Source of the DNA: Streptomyces sp. V3I7 | GTDB taxonomy: Bacteria > Actinomycetota > Actinomycetes > Streptomycetales > Streptomycetaceae | Length of the DNA: 64,000 nucleotides | Assembly: GCF_030817495.1 (NCBI RefSeq) | Contig: NZ_JAUSZK010000001.1 | Location: forward strand, 2,583,001-2,647,000 | Direction of reading: 5' to 3' | In this document: one piece after another, positions 17,962 to 26,696 of the stretch | Numbering within the stretch: the first letter of the stretch is position 1 | Layout: the number at the start of each line of letters is the position of its first letter | Translations under genes and position numbers: made by a program | Notes under the pieces: generated by a model | What the model was told of the DNA's origin: nothing | Databases searched by the model: none | What the model saw: only the letters and a program-made list of their open reading frames with translations

Positions 17962-18543
17962 TCAGTTGAGCGACGGGTCGTCCGGATACGTGGCGACCAT
18001 CGCGAGTTCGTTGCGCTGGCGGCGCAGGACCTCGCGCCACAGTTTCTCCGGGGCCGGCGAGGAGACGTCGCCGGGCTCGGACTCCACGACGTACCAGGCG
18101 CCCTCCACCAGCTCGTCCTCCAGCTGGCCCGGGCCCCAGCCGGCGTACCCGGCGAAGATCCGCAGGGAGCCGAGGGCGGAGGCGAGCAGCTCGGGCGGGG
18201 CCTCCAGGTCGACCAGGCCGATCGCGCCGTGCACGCGGCGCCAGCCGAGCGGGGCGGCGTCGGCGGCCGAACCGCCGGGGATGACCGCGATGCCGAGCGC
18301 CGAGTCAAGCGAGACCGGGCCGCCCTGGAAGACGACGCCGGGTTCGCCCGCGAGGGCGCCCCAGCCCTCGAGGATCTCGCCCACGTTCACCGGGGTCGGG
18401 CGGTTGAGGACGACACCGAGGGAGCCCTCCTCGTCGTGGTCGAGAAGGAGCACCACCGCGCGGTCGAAGTTCGGGTCCGCCAGGGCGGGCGTTGCCACGA
18501 GCAACCGCCCTGTGAGCGAGGACACCTCGGTCATGCCAGACAT
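17962..18543 (-). CDS. YqgE/AlgH family protein
   Basis: 193 residues from ATG at 18541-18543 (MSGMTEVSS); the Met three codons later (18534) is an alternative. The family signature is clear: LTGRLLVATPALADPNFDRAVVLLLDHDEEGSLGVVLNRPT at the start, then VFQGGPVS and FAGYAGWGPGQLEDELVEGAWYVV. The family is a conserved bacterial single-domain fold of uncertain role; AlgH was first linked to alginate regulation in Pseudomonas. It is divergent from murA, with 243 bp between the starts. Confidence 0.9.
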   Translation of the reverse strand: MSGMTEVSSLTGRLLVATPALADPNFDRAVVLLLDHDEEGSLGVVLNRPTPVNVGEILEGWGALAGEPGVVFQGGPVSLDSALGIAVIPGGSAADAAPLGWRRVHGAIGLVDLEAPPELLASALGSLRIFAGYAGWGPGQLEDELVEGAWYVVESEPGDVSSPAPEKLWREVLRRQRNELAMVATYPDDPSLN

Positions 18544-18786
18544 GATCCCGCATCTTCCCGCCCGGTGGGGAGCCGACGAGGGTGCGGGGGTGAAGGGCGG
18601 ACGGGGGCGCACCGGCGCACCACGGCGCGCGACCCGCCGCGGTGACCGGACGTGTGCGAAGGGAAACGTTTCGTGTTGTGACAGTGCTATGACGCTCCCG
18701 TGTCGCACTTGGGCTTACGGACGGGGGGTCAACGGCGATTACCCTGTCTCTCCGGCCCCTGACCTACTCCACGGAACGCGAGATTC

Positions 18787-20127
18787 ATGACCGTCAACGA
18801 CGATGTCCTGCTTGTCCACGGCGGAACCCCGCTGGAGGGCGAGATCCGTGTCCGCGGTGCGAAGAACCTCGTACCGAAGGCCATGGTCGCCGCCCTGCTC
18901 GGCAGCGCTCCGAGCCGACTGCGCAACGTTCCGGACATCCGTGACGTCCGTGTCGTGCGCGGCCTGCTCCAGCTGCACGGGGTGACCGTACGTCCGGGCG
19001 AGGAGCCGGGCGAGCTCGTGATGGACCCGACGCACGTGGAGAGCGCGAACGTCGCCGACATCGACGCCCACGCGGGTTCCTCGCGCATCCCGATCCTCTT
19101 CTGCGGCCCGCTGCTGCACCGCCTCGGCCATGCCTTCATCCCCGGCCTGGGCGGCTGCGACATCGGCGGCCGTCCCATCGACTTCCACTTCGACGTGCTG
19201 CGCCAGTTCGGCGCGACCATCGAGAAGCGCGCCGACGGCCAGTACCTGGAGGCGCCGCAGCGCCTGCGCGGCACGAAGATCCGGCTGCCCTACCCGTCCG
19301 TGGGCGCGACCGAGCAGGTGCTGCTGACGGCCGTCCTGGCCGAGGGCGTCACCGAGCTGTCCAACGCGGCGGTCGAGCCGGAGATCGAGGACCTCATCTG
19401 CGTACTGCAGAAGATGGGCGCGATCATCGCGATGGACACCGACCGGACGATCCGCATCACCGGTGTGGACAAGCTCGGCGGTTACACCCACCACGCGCTC
19501 TCCGACCGCCTGGAGGCCGCGTCCTGGGCCTCGGCGGCGCTGGCGACCGAGGGCAACATCTACGTCCGCGGCGCGCAGCAGCGCTCGATGATGACGTTCC
19601 TCAACACCTTCCGGAAGGTGGGTGGCGCCTTCGAGGTCGACGACGAGGGCATCCGCTTCTGGCACCCGGGCGGCCAGCTGAAGTCCATCGCGCTGGAGAC
19701 GGACGTGCACCCCGGTTTCCAGACGGACTGGCAGCAGCCCCTGGTGGTCGCCCTGACGCAGGCCACGGGCCTGTCGATCATCCACGAGACGGTCTACGAG
19801 TCCCGCCTCGGCTTCACCTCCGCCTTGAACCAGATGGGCGCCCACATCCAGCTCTACCGCGAGTGCCTGGGTAGCTCGGCCTGCCGCTTCGGCCAGCGCA
19901 ACTTCCTGCACTCAGCGGTCGTCTCCGGCCCCACGCGGCTCCAGGGCGCCGACCTGGTCATCCCGGACCTGCGCGGCGGCTTCTCGTACCTCATCGCGGC
20001 GCTGGCGGCCCAGGGCACGTCCCGGGTCCACGGCATCGACCTGATCAACCGCGGTTACGAGAACTTCATGGAGAAGCTGGTCGAGCTGGGCGCGAAGGTC
20101 GAGCTGCCGGGCCAGGCGCTCGGCTGA
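18787..20127 (+). CDS. murA: UDP-N-acetylglucosamine 1-carboxyvinyltransferase
   Basis: 446 residues from ATG at 18787. MurA transfers enolpyruvate from PEP to UDP-GlcNAc, the first committed step of peptidoglycan synthesis, in the cytoplasm. The N-terminal RVRGAKNLVPKAMVAALL holds the conserved Lys-Asn pair. The active-site loop GLGGCDIGGRPIDFH carries Cys124, the residue alkylated by fosfomycin, so the enzyme should be sensitive. The twofold inside-out alpha/beta repeat continues to PDLRGGFSYLIAALAAQG. It is about 20-25 residues longer than the E. coli enzyme. A strong bidirectional hairpin follows. Confidence 0.95.
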   Translation: MTVNDDVLLVHGGTPLEGEIRVRGAKNLVPKAMVAALLGSAPSRLRNVPDIRDVRVVRGLLQLHGVTVRPGEEPGELVMDPTHVESANVADIDAHAGSSRIPILFCGPLLHRLGHAFIPGLGGCDIGGRPIDFHFDVLRQFGATIEKRADGQYLEAPQRLRGTKIRLPYPSVGATEQVLLTAVLAEGVTELSNAAVEPEIEDLICVLQKMGAIIAMDTDRTIRITGVDKLGGYTHHALSDRLEAASWASAALATEGNIYVRGAQQRSMMTFLNTFRKVGGAFEVDDEGIRFWHPGGQLKSIALETDVHPGFQTDWQQPLVVALTQATGLSIIHETVYESRLGFTSALNQMGAHIQLYRECLGSSACRFGQRNFLHSAVVSGPTRLQGADLVIPDLRGGFSYLIAALAAQGTSRVHGIDLINRGYENFMEKLVELGAKVELPGQALG

Positions 20128-20152
20128 CGTCCTCAGCCGCGCCGCGCACGCG

Positions 20153-20190
20153 AGAGGGGCGGCCACCCGGACCGGGTGGCCGCCCCTCTT
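20153..20190. terminator. Bidirectional terminator between murA and the HU gene
   Basis: AGAGGGGCGGCCACCCGG (20153-20170) is followed one base later by its exact complement, an 18-bp perfect inverted repeat ending in CTCTT. It sits between the converging genes murA and hupA, 26 bp after the murA stop. Confidence 0.9.
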
Positions 20191-20238
20191 GGCGTCAGTG
20201 CGCCGCGTGCACCGTCCCGTGGTGCACGAGCGGCAGGG

Positions 20239-20520
20239 TCACTTGCCCTTCGCGGCTTCCTTGAGCTTGCTGCCCGCGGAGACCTTCACGCTGAAGCCGG
20301 CCGGGATGTTGATGGGCTCACCGGTCTGCGGGTTGCGCGCGGTACGAGCGGCACGGTGGGTGCGCTCGAAGGTCAGGAAGCCGGGGATGGTGACCTTCTC
20401 GTCGCCCTTGGAGACGATCTCGCCGACGACCTCGGCGAACGCGGCCAGCACGGCGTCGGCGTCCTTGCGGGTCACCTCGGCGCGGTCGGCCACGGCGGCC
20501 ACCAGCTCACTGCGGTTCAT
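20239..20520 (-). CDS. hupA: HU-type nucleoid protein
   Basis: 93 residues from ATG at 20518-20520 (MNRSELVAAVADRAEVTRKD). It is a normal-length HU with the signature region PGFLTFERTHRAARTARNPQTGEPINIPA, which forms the DNA-clamping beta arms. There is no Lys/Ala-rich C-terminal tail, so this is the short HU (HupA type) rather than the histone-like HupS of Streptomyces. It binds and bends DNA as a dimer throughout the nucleoid. It is monocistronic, with 359 bp upstream and a shared terminator downstream. Confidence 0.95.
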   Translation of the reverse strand: MNRSELVAAVADRAEVTRKDADAVLAAFAEVVGEIVSKGDEKVTIPGFLTFERTHRAARTARNPQTGEPINIPAGFSVKVSAGSKLKEAAKGK

Positions 20521-20879
20521 GTTGTTACTCCCGTGTTCTTCTTGCCATGGAGGCGTGCCACGCGGCGGAGCCGCATGGGGATGCGGCGAAGCCGATGCTG
20601 CCAGGGTCCTCGGACAGTCCCCGGACCCGGGTCTATGGATCAGACCCTCGCGCCCAGGGACGCATCCTGCCCCTACCTGCGGCGGGAAAGCCAATCCGGC
20701 ACCCGCCGGAGTCGTGAGAACACCCTTGGGAGTCACACGAAAAGTGGGCTCACGCCTGACCGACAAGCCTAGAGGGATACGTGAGGGCACCCGTTCCCGA
20801 CGCGCCGGGCTCAGGAGCCGCCGTGGCGATCCTCACAGCTCCTGGCCCGATCCGCACGTCCAAAACCGCTCCGAGCGCT
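20521..20879. other. Promoter region of the HU gene
   Basis: 359 bp between the HU start and the malic enzyme stop, both on the minus strand. It must hold the HU promoter and the end of the malic enzyme transcript. I see no tRNA, no clear hairpin with a T-run and no credible gene. Confidence 0.5.
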
Positions 20880-22295
20880 CTACAGGGCCGCTCCGGCCGC
20901 CCTGGCGGCCTCCCGGACGGCACCGGCGACGGCGCCCGCGACGCGGTCGTTGAAGACGCTCGGAACGATGTAGTTCGGGTTGAGCTCGTCCTCGCTCACC
21001 ACGTCGGCCAGGGCCTGCGCGGCGGCGAGCATCATCTCGGTGTTGACGGTGCGGGACTGCGCGTCCAGCAGGCCGCGGAAGACGCCCGGGAAGACCAGCA
21101 CGTTGTTGATCTGGTTCGGGAAGTCGGAGCGGCCCGTGGCCACAACTGCCGCCGTCTGACGGGCGATTGCCGGGTCCACCTCGGGGTCCGGATTCGCGAG
21201 CGCGAACACGATGGCACCCTCGGCCATCGCGGCCACGTCGTCGCCGTCGAGGACGTTGGGGGCCGACACGCCGATGAAGACGTCGGCGCCGCGCACGGCC
21301 TCCTTCAGCGTGCCGGTGAGGCCCTCGGGGTTGGTGTTGTCGGCGATCCAGCGCAGCGGCGAGTCGGCGGGCGCGTCGATCAGGTCCTCGCGGGCGCCGT
21401 GCACGACGCCCTGGATGTCGGCGACGACGGCGTTCTTGACGCCGGCGGCGAGCAGCAGCTTGAGGATGGCCGTACCGGCGGCGCCGGCGCCGGACATGAC
21501 GACGCGGATGCTCTCCATCGTCTTGCCGGTGACGCGCAGCGCGTTGGTCAGGGCGGCGAGGACGACGATCGCGGTGCCGTGCTGGTCGTCGTGGAAGACG
21601 GGGATGTCGAGGGCCTCGCGCAGCCGGGCCTCGATCTCGAAGCAGCGGGGCGCGGAGATGTCCTCGAGGTTGATGCCGGCGAACCCGGGGGCGATCGCCT
21701 TGACGATCTCGACGATCGCGTCGGTGTCCTGGGTGTCCAGGCACAGCGGCCAGGCGTCGATGCCGGCGAAGCGCTTGAAGAGGGCCGCCTTGCCCTCCAT
21801 GACGGGCAGCGCGGCCTTCGGGCCGATGTTGCCGAGGCCGAGGACGGCGGAGCCGTCGGTCACGACCGCGACGGAGTTGCGCTTGATGGTGAGGCGGCGG
21901 GCGTCCTCGGGGTTCTCGGCGATCGCCATGCAGACGCGGGCCACACCCGGCGTGTAGATCATGGACAGGTCGTCACGGTTGCGGATGGGGTGCTTGGACT
22001 GCATCTCGATCTTGCCGCCGAGGTGCATGAGGAACGTACGGTCGGAGACCTTGCCGAGGATGACGCCCTCGATGCCGCGCAGCTCCTCCACGATCTCGTC
22101 GGCGTGGGCGGTCGAGGTGGCGGCGATGGTGACGTCGATGCGGAGCTTCTCGTGGCCGGACGCGGTGACGTCGAGGCCGGTCACCGAGCCTCCGGAGGAC
22201 TCCACGGCGGTGGTGAGCTGCGAGACGGCCGTTCCGCTCGCGGGCACCTCCAGCCGGATCGTCATCGAGTAGGAGACGCTGGGCGCCGTTGCCAT
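20880..22295 (-). CDS. Malic enzyme with N-terminal ACT domain
   Basis: 471 residues from ATG at 22293-22295. An ACT-like ligand-binding domain (about residues 8-85, TIRLEVPASGTAVSQLTTAV) precedes the malic enzyme core. The core shows YTPGVARVCMAI, TDGSAVLGLGNIGPKAALPVMEGKA, EDISAPRCFEIE, the metal/substrate segment PVFHDDQHGTA and the NAD(P) Rossmann motif VVMSGAGAAGTAILKLLL. It decarboxylates malate to pyruvate, producing NADH or NADPH and linking the TCA cycle to pyruvate. The S. coelicolor protein at this map position is reported as NAD-dependent. The ACT domain suggests allosteric control. It is preceded by a 359-bp region. Confidence 0.92.
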   Translation of the reverse strand: MATAPSVSYSMTIRLEVPASGTAVSQLTTAVESSGGSVTGLDVTASGHEKLRIDVTIAATSTAHADEIVEELRGIEGVILGKVSDRTFLMHLGGKIEMQSKHPIRNRDDLSMIYTPGVARVCMAIAENPEDARRLTIKRNSVAVVTDGSAVLGLGNIGPKAALPVMEGKAALFKRFAGIDAWPLCLDTQDTDAIVEIVKAIAPGFAGINLEDISAPRCFEIEARLREALDIPVFHDDQHGTAIVVLAALTNALRVTGKTMESIRVVMSGAGAAGTAILKLLLAAGVKNAVVADIQGVVHGAREDLIDAPADSPLRWIADNTNPEGLTGTLKEAVRGADVFIGVSAPNVLDGDDVAAMAEGAIVFALANPDPEVDPAIARQTAAVVATGRSDFPNQINNVLVFPGVFRGLLDAQSRTVNTEMMLAAAQALADVVSEDELNPNYIVPSVFNDRVAGAVAGAVREAARAAGAAL

Positions 22296-22654
22296 GGCCG
22301 ACCTCTTCTGCTTTCACGGTGTCGCGAAGTTGTGCCGTCCGATCGTCGCACCTACCCCCGAGTACGCGATAGCCGCCTCGGATTAAGGACGTTTTGTTCA
22401 CAGTCGGCGGCGCGGAGCGGCGCATGGAGAGAGGCCCGCATCACATCGGATGCGGGCCTCTCGTCCTGCTCGATGACACCGACCCGCCATGCTCGCCTCG
22501 CGGCAAGTGGTCCCTCTAAGGGACGAAGGTTGGGCCCGGGGGCTTGGATCGAGCCGGTGTCACAGTAAGGCTAACAAACCGCTGCCCCGGGACCATTCCC
22601 GTCCGGGAAAACGGGTGGGAAACGGGTGGGGAGCAGGTGGCGAAACGGGCGGGA
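22296..22654. other. Intergenic region between malic enzyme and helD-like gene
   Basis: 359 bp. It holds a strong hairpin (22429-22462) that should end the helD-like transcript and the malic enzyme promoter below it. Near 22515 there is a short palindrome tccctctaaggga, and near 22590 a GC-rich inverted repeat cccgggaccattcccgtccggg. I see no gene. Confidence 0.5.
22429..22462 (-). terminator. Hairpin terminator downstream of the helD-like gene
   Basis: GAGAGGCCCGCATC and GATGCGGGCCTCTC form a perfect 14-bp stem with a 6-base loop. It lies ~190 bp after the helD-like stop and ~130 bp upstream of the malic enzyme start. Confidence 0.8.
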
Positions 22655-24949
22655 TCAGTCCCTGAGCAGGTCTGGGACCCCGGCCTCGTCGGGCTCGTCC
22701 CGGTCCGCGGAGACGACCGTGAGCTGCTGGGTGGCGCGGGTCAGGGCGACGTAGAGCACGCGCAGACCGGCCGGGGACTCGTCCGCGATCTCCGCGGGCG
22801 AGACGACGACCGTCGCGTCGTACTCCAGGCCCTTGGCCTCCAGGCTGCCGAGCGCGACGACCCGGTCGCCGAGCCCGTCGAGCCAGCGCCGCGCCTCCCC
22901 GCGCCGCTGCATCGGGACGACGACGCCGACGGTGCCGTCGACCTGGCCGAGGAGCCGCTCGGCCTCCGCGCGCACCGTGTGCTCCAGGGAGCCGTCCGCG
23001 ACGGCGAAGCGCGGCTCGACGCCGGTGGAGCGCACGGCCGACGGGGACTGCGAGCCGGGCATGGCGAGGGCGAGCACCTTGGAGGCGAGCTCGGCGATCT
23101 CGGCGGGGTTGCGGTAGTTCACGGTGAGGTTGAAGCGGCGGCGTGGGCGGGTGCCGAGGGCCTCGTCGCGGGCCTCGGCGGCCTCGTCAGGGTCGGACCA
23201 GGAGGACTGGGCCGGGTCGCCGACGACCGTCCAGGTGGCGTGCCGGCCGCGGCGGCCGACCATGCGCCACTGCATCGGCGTGAGGTCCTGTGCCTCGTCG
23301 ACGATGACGTGCGCGTACTCGGTGCGCTCCTGGGCGAGGCGCTCGGCCCGCTCGCGCTGCGACTCCTCGCGTACGGGCATCAGCTCCTCCAGCCCGGTGA
23401 GGTGGTCGAGCGGGTCGGCCTCGCGCTTCTTCCTGGGGCGGGCCGGGGCGCCGAGGATCGCCTGGAGCTCGTCGAGCAGGGCGATGTCGTGCACGGAGAA
23501 GCCGTCCCGCTTCAGGGAGCGGGCGACCTTGCGCACCTCGCCCGGGTTCAGGACGCGGCGGGCCCAGCGGCCGAGGCGCCGTTCGTCGGACATGGCCGCG
23601 AGCACGCCCCTGGGGGTCAGCTCGGGCCACCAGGCGTCCAGGAACTCGATGAAGCTGTCCTCCGAGGTGATGTCCTCGTCGAAGGAGGAGCGCAGCTCGG
23701 CGGCGAGTTCGGGGTCGGCGTGCCGGCCGGCCGCGCCGGACCTGGCCCACAGGGCGTCCAGCAGCAGGCGGCGGGCGCGCGGGCGCAGCAGGTTCACGGG
23801 GGCGGTGCCGCCGAGGGCGTTCTGCCGGATCCGCTCCAGCTCCCGCTCCTCCAGCTCGATGCGGCGTCCGAAGGCGACGACGCGCAGCCGCTTCGGCGCG
23901 TCCTCGGTCTCCAGCGCTCCGCGCGCGGCCTTCCGCAGCACCTTCAGCATCCGGTACGAGCCCTTGACGCGGGCCGCGGCCGGGGAGTCGTACAGCGTGG
24001 CCTCGGCGCCGTCGACGAGCGAGCCGATGGCGCGGATGGCGACCTGGCCCTCCTCGCCGAGGGAGGGCAGCACGCCCTCGGTGTACGCCACGAGCAGCGG
24101 CGTCGGCGAGACGATCAGGATGCCGCCCGCGTAGCGTCTGCGGTCCTGGTAGAGCAGATAGGCCGCCCGGTGCAGCGCGACGGCGGTCTTGCCGGTGCCG
24201 GGGCCGCCCTCGACGTACGTCACGGAGGCGGCGGGGGCGCGGATGACCTGGTCCTGCTCGGCCTGGATAGAGGCGACGATGTCGCGCATGGTGTGGCTGC
24301 GGGCCTGGCCGAGGGCGGCCATGAGGGCGCCGTCGCCGATGGCGGGCAGGTCCTCGCCGTCGAGGGAGGCGGTCAGCTCGGGGCGCATGAGGTCGTCCTC
24401 GACGCCGAGGACCTTGCGTCCCTTGGAGCGGATGACGCGGCGCCGCACGACCCGGCCGGGGTCGACCGGCGTGGAGCGGTAGAAGGGGGCGGCGGCGGGC
24501 GCCCGCCAGTCGATGACCAGCGGGGAGTAGTCCTCGTCCAGGACGCCGATCCGGCCGATGTGCAGGGTCTCGGCGATGTCGGCGGTGTTGTCGTCGCGCA
24601 CCGCGCCCTCGGCGGGCTCGACGGCCGTGTAGGCGCCGTCGGGGCCCTTCTTGCCGTCCTTGCCCTGGAGCAGGTCGATGCGGCCGAAGAGGAAGTCCTC
24701 GAACTCGTTGTTGAGCCGGTTGAGGTGGATGCCGGCCCGGTACACCTGGGCGTCGCGCTCGGCGAGCGCTCCGGGCGTGCCGACCTGGCCGCGCTGGGCA
24801 GCGTCGGCCATGAGGAACTCCGCCTCGTGGATCTTCTCCTCGAGGCGCCGGTACACCTTGTCCAGGTGTTCCTGTTCCACGCTGATCTCTCGGTCCCGTA
24901 CGGAATCCTGAACCGAGCCGACCGCGGATTGCTGAGCCTGAGCGGCCAC
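22655..24949 (-). CDS. HelD-like UvrD-family ATPase that recycles RNA polymerase
   Basis: 764 residues from GTG at 24947-24949 with AAGGGGG upstream. The N-terminal ~75 residues form a charged helical hairpin (QEHLDKVYRRLEEKIHEAEF), and FEDFLFGRIDLL follows, typical of HelD proteins that insert into RNA polymerase channels. Superfamily 1 motifs come next: Walker A VEGGPGTGKTAVALHRAAYL (about residues 245-265), VIVDEAQDLTPMQWRM, WTVVGDPAQSSW, FNLTVNYRNPAEI and VLYVALTRATQQLTVV. HelD frees stalled polymerase, and a Streptomyces relative, HelR, protects polymerase from rifamycins. Which subtype this is cannot be told here. A leader hairpin could mask its ribosome binding site. Confidence 0.87.
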   Translation of the reverse strand: MAAQAQQSAVGSVQDSVRDREISVEQEHLDKVYRRLEEKIHEAEFLMADAAQRGQVGTPGALAERDAQVYRAGIHLNRLNNEFEDFLFGRIDLLQGKDGKKGPDGAYTAVEPAEGAVRDDNTADIAETLHIGRIGVLDEDYSPLVIDWRAPAAAPFYRSTPVDPGRVVRRRVIRSKGRKVLGVEDDLMRPELTASLDGEDLPAIGDGALMAALGQARSHTMRDIVASIQAEQDQVIRAPAASVTYVEGGPGTGKTAVALHRAAYLLYQDRRRYAGGILIVSPTPLLVAYTEGVLPSLGEEGQVAIRAIGSLVDGAEATLYDSPAAARVKGSYRMLKVLRKAARGALETEDAPKRLRVVAFGRRIELEERELERIRQNALGGTAPVNLLRPRARRLLLDALWARSGAAGRHADPELAAELRSSFDEDITSEDSFIEFLDAWWPELTPRGVLAAMSDERRLGRWARRVLNPGEVRKVARSLKRDGFSVHDIALLDELQAILGAPARPRKKREADPLDHLTGLEELMPVREESQRERAERLAQERTEYAHVIVDEAQDLTPMQWRMVGRRGRHATWTVVGDPAQSSWSDPDEAAEARDEALGTRPRRRFNLTVNYRNPAEIAELASKVLALAMPGSQSPSAVRSTGVEPRFAVADGSLEHTVRAEAERLLGQVDGTVGVVVPMQRRGEARRWLDGLGDRVVALGSLEAKGLEYDATVVVSPAEIADESPAGLRVLYVALTRATQQLTVVSADRDEPDEAGVPDLLRD

Positions 24950-25003
24950 CGGGCCCCCTTCTGACGTGCTGGGCAGCCGTCAACCGTACGCGAAGGGGGC
25001 CCG
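24950..25003 (-). promoter_or_regulatory. Leader hairpin enclosing the helD-like ribosome binding site
   Basis: On the minus strand CGGGCCCCCTTC (25003 to 24992) and GAAGGGGGCCCG (24961 to 24950) are exact complements, 12 bp, separated by 30 bases. The second arm contains the AAGGGGG Shine-Dalgarno sequence and ends one base before the GTG start. When folded, the site would be closed. A 5-bp inner stem (TGACG/CGTCA) extends it. It could also end the sigU-rsuA transcript. Confidence 0.6.
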
Positions 25004-25033
25004 CGGAAGCTACGCGCCGGGGCGCGGCGCCGG

Positions 25034-25858
25034 TTACGCGTCGACCTCCACCAGCCGCTTTCCGTCGAAGGTCATGACCTCGAAGTGGTCGATCTCGTTG
25101 GGGGTGAGGGCGGCGCCGCCGTGGACGTACAGAGGCTTTCTGGCCTCCTCGGTCTTGGCATTCGCAATGCCGTAACCCCAGTTCGGGACGGACCATGAGG
25201 TGACCGTCTCCCGCTCGCCGTTCTTGCCGACGGCGATCAGCGAGCACTTCTTCGGGCCGGTGACGTTCTTGAGCTGGAGGACCGCGTGGGTGCCCCAGTT
25301 CTTCTTCTCCATGGCGACGGTCGCGGTGATCTGGGTCCCCGGGTCCGTCGCCGTCCTCTTGTCGCTCATGGTCTGGAACGCCGCCTGGGCGGGCCCCGCG
25401 GCCATGACGCCGCCCCCGTCGTCCGAACCGCCCGTCGCGGCCATGACGACCAGCGGACCGCCGACGATCAGCGCGGCCGCGGCCGCGACCAGGTAGAAGC
25501 TCCGGCGGCGCTTCATCGCCCGGCGTTCGGAGACCTCGTCGACCAGCTTCTGCACCAGCCGCGGGCTGGGCTTGGCCGAGGCGGACAGCGACTCCCCGAT
25601 CGCGGGCGTGCCGGAACCCGGCAGGTCGGCCAGCGCGGCCAGCATCGGCTCCATCCCGGCGAGTTCTTCGAGCTGCTGGGCGCACCACTCGCATCCGGCG
25701 AGATGAACCTCGAAGGCGGTCGCCTCGGCGTCGTCCAGGATGCCGAGCGCGTAGGCGCCGACCGTCTCGTGCTCGTTGGGCACCGGAGTTCCCTGCCTGG
25801 GGCTCATGGGTCCAGACATACCCGGACCACCTGTTCCGAATCCCCCGTAGACACTCAT
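25034..25858 (-). CDS. rsuA: Anti-sigma factor of SigU
   Basis: 274 residues from ATG at 25856-25858, sharing one base with the sigU stop (TGATG), so translation is coupled. The cytoplasmic N-terminal domain has the zinc anti-sigma motif HETVGAYALGILDD...HLAGCEWCAQQL (His, Cys, Cys). One membrane segment follows (RSFYLVAAAAALIVGGPLVVMAA, about residues 122-144), then an extracytoplasmic RskA-type domain (ITATVAMEKKNWGTHAVLQL). It should hold SigU at the membrane until an envelope signal triggers release, probably by proteolysis. Position and pairing match rsuA of S. coelicolor. Confidence 0.88.
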   Translation of the reverse strand: MSVYGGFGTGGPGMSGPMSPRQGTPVPNEHETVGAYALGILDDAEATAFEVHLAGCEWCAQQLEELAGMEPMLAALADLPGSGTPAIGESLSASAKPSPRLVQKLVDEVSERRAMKRRRSFYLVAAAAALIVGGPLVVMAATGGSDDGGGVMAAGPAQAAFQTMSDKRTATDPGTQITATVAMEKKNWGTHAVLQLKNVTGPKKCSLIAVGKNGERETVTSWSVPNWGYGIANAKTEEARKPLYVHGGAALTPNEIDHFEVMTFDGKRLVEVDA

Positions 25859-26433
25859 CACGCCGTCACCCCGCGCTCCTCCAGTGCCAGCTTCATCGAC
25901 CGCAGGGCGTAGAACACCCGTGAACGGACGGTGCCGCTGGGGATGCCGAGAGTCTCGGCCGCCTCGTTGACGGTACGCCCTTTGAAGTACGTCTCGACGA
26001 GCACCTCCCGGTGGGCAGGGGTCAGGTCGTCGAGCGCGTCCGACAGCGTCATCAGCCACAGCGCCTTGTCGATCTCGTCCTCCGCGGGGATGACCTCCAG
26101 CGGCGACGGATCGACCTCCTGCGGCCGGGCCTGCCGGCTGCGGTGGCCGTCGATGACGATGCGACGTGCGACCGTCACCAGCCAGGGGCGTACCGAACCG
26201 GTCGCTCGATTGAGCTGACCGGCGTTCTTCCAGGCACGGATGAGCGTCTCCTGCACGACGTCCTCTGCTCGCTGCCGGTCTCCGGCGACCAGACGCAGGA
26301 CATACGCAAGGAGTGGTCCGGCATGCTCTCGATACAGAGCACGCATCAGCTCCTCATCCGGCTCCGAGGGCTGGGACATGCGATGTCGGGCCCTCGATCC
26401 AGATTCTTTGGCCACGACGGAATCCTTGCGCAC
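25858..26433 (-). CDS. sigU: ECF-family RNA polymerase sigma factor
   Basis: 191 residues from GTG at 26431-26433, chosen for the GGAGGT at 26438-26443; the frame continues upstream without a comparable site. Region 2 reads LMRALYREHAGPLLAYVLRL, RAEDVVQETLIRAWKN, VRPWLVTVARRIVIDGHRS. Region 4 reads LTPAHREVLVETYFKGRTVNEAAETLGIPSGTVRSRVFYALRSMK. It directs RNA polymerase to envelope-response promoters. In S. coelicolor, unregulated SigU blocks normal development and changes secreted proteins. It is co-transcribed with its anti-sigma factor. Confidence 0.9.
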   Translation of the reverse strand: MRKDSVVAKESGSRARHRMSQPSEPDEELMRALYREHAGPLLAYVLRLVAGDRQRAEDVVQETLIRAWKNAGQLNRATGSVRPWLVTVARRIVIDGHRSRQARPQEVDPSPLEVIPAEDEIDKALWLMTLSDALDDLTPAHREVLVETYFKGRTVNEAAETLGIPSGTVRSRVFYALRSMKLALEERGVTA

Positions 26434-26541
26434 GCCCACCTCCGATGTCCGGGGGTTCCCCCGTTCGGTCGCTCGACCACCGGTACGGACGTGAACTGCG
26501 GGACGTTCAAAGGCAGATGAGTGATTCCGTCGACGCGGGAT

Positions 26542-26569
26542 GACGAGAGAGACATGAGCGCACATTCCC
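26542..26569 (-). promoter_or_regulatory. Candidate ECF-type promoter upstream of sigU
   Basis: On the minus strand GGGAAT (26569-26564) and CTCGTC (26547-26542) are separated by 16 bases, close to the usual GGAA(C/T) and CGTC elements of ECF promoters. It lies ~110 bp upstream of the sigU start and could give autoregulation. No start-site data support it. Confidence 0.3.
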
Positions 26570-26696
26570 GTCGAACGATGTTTACATTTCCGACACGCGT
26601 GCGGGAGCGGTGAGACGGCCCGCCAACTCCGTCGCCGGGTGTCCTGTTACTCAAATCACGTCGCCCAAGTCCATGATTCCCGGCCGGGCGGCCCGT

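Noticed and set aside
24950..25033. Rifamycin-associated element upstream of the HelD-like gene
   Set aside because: The known 19-bp inverted repeat (GGGGCTTGCGGCAAGCCCC type) is not present in this gap. Only the unrelated hairpin is.
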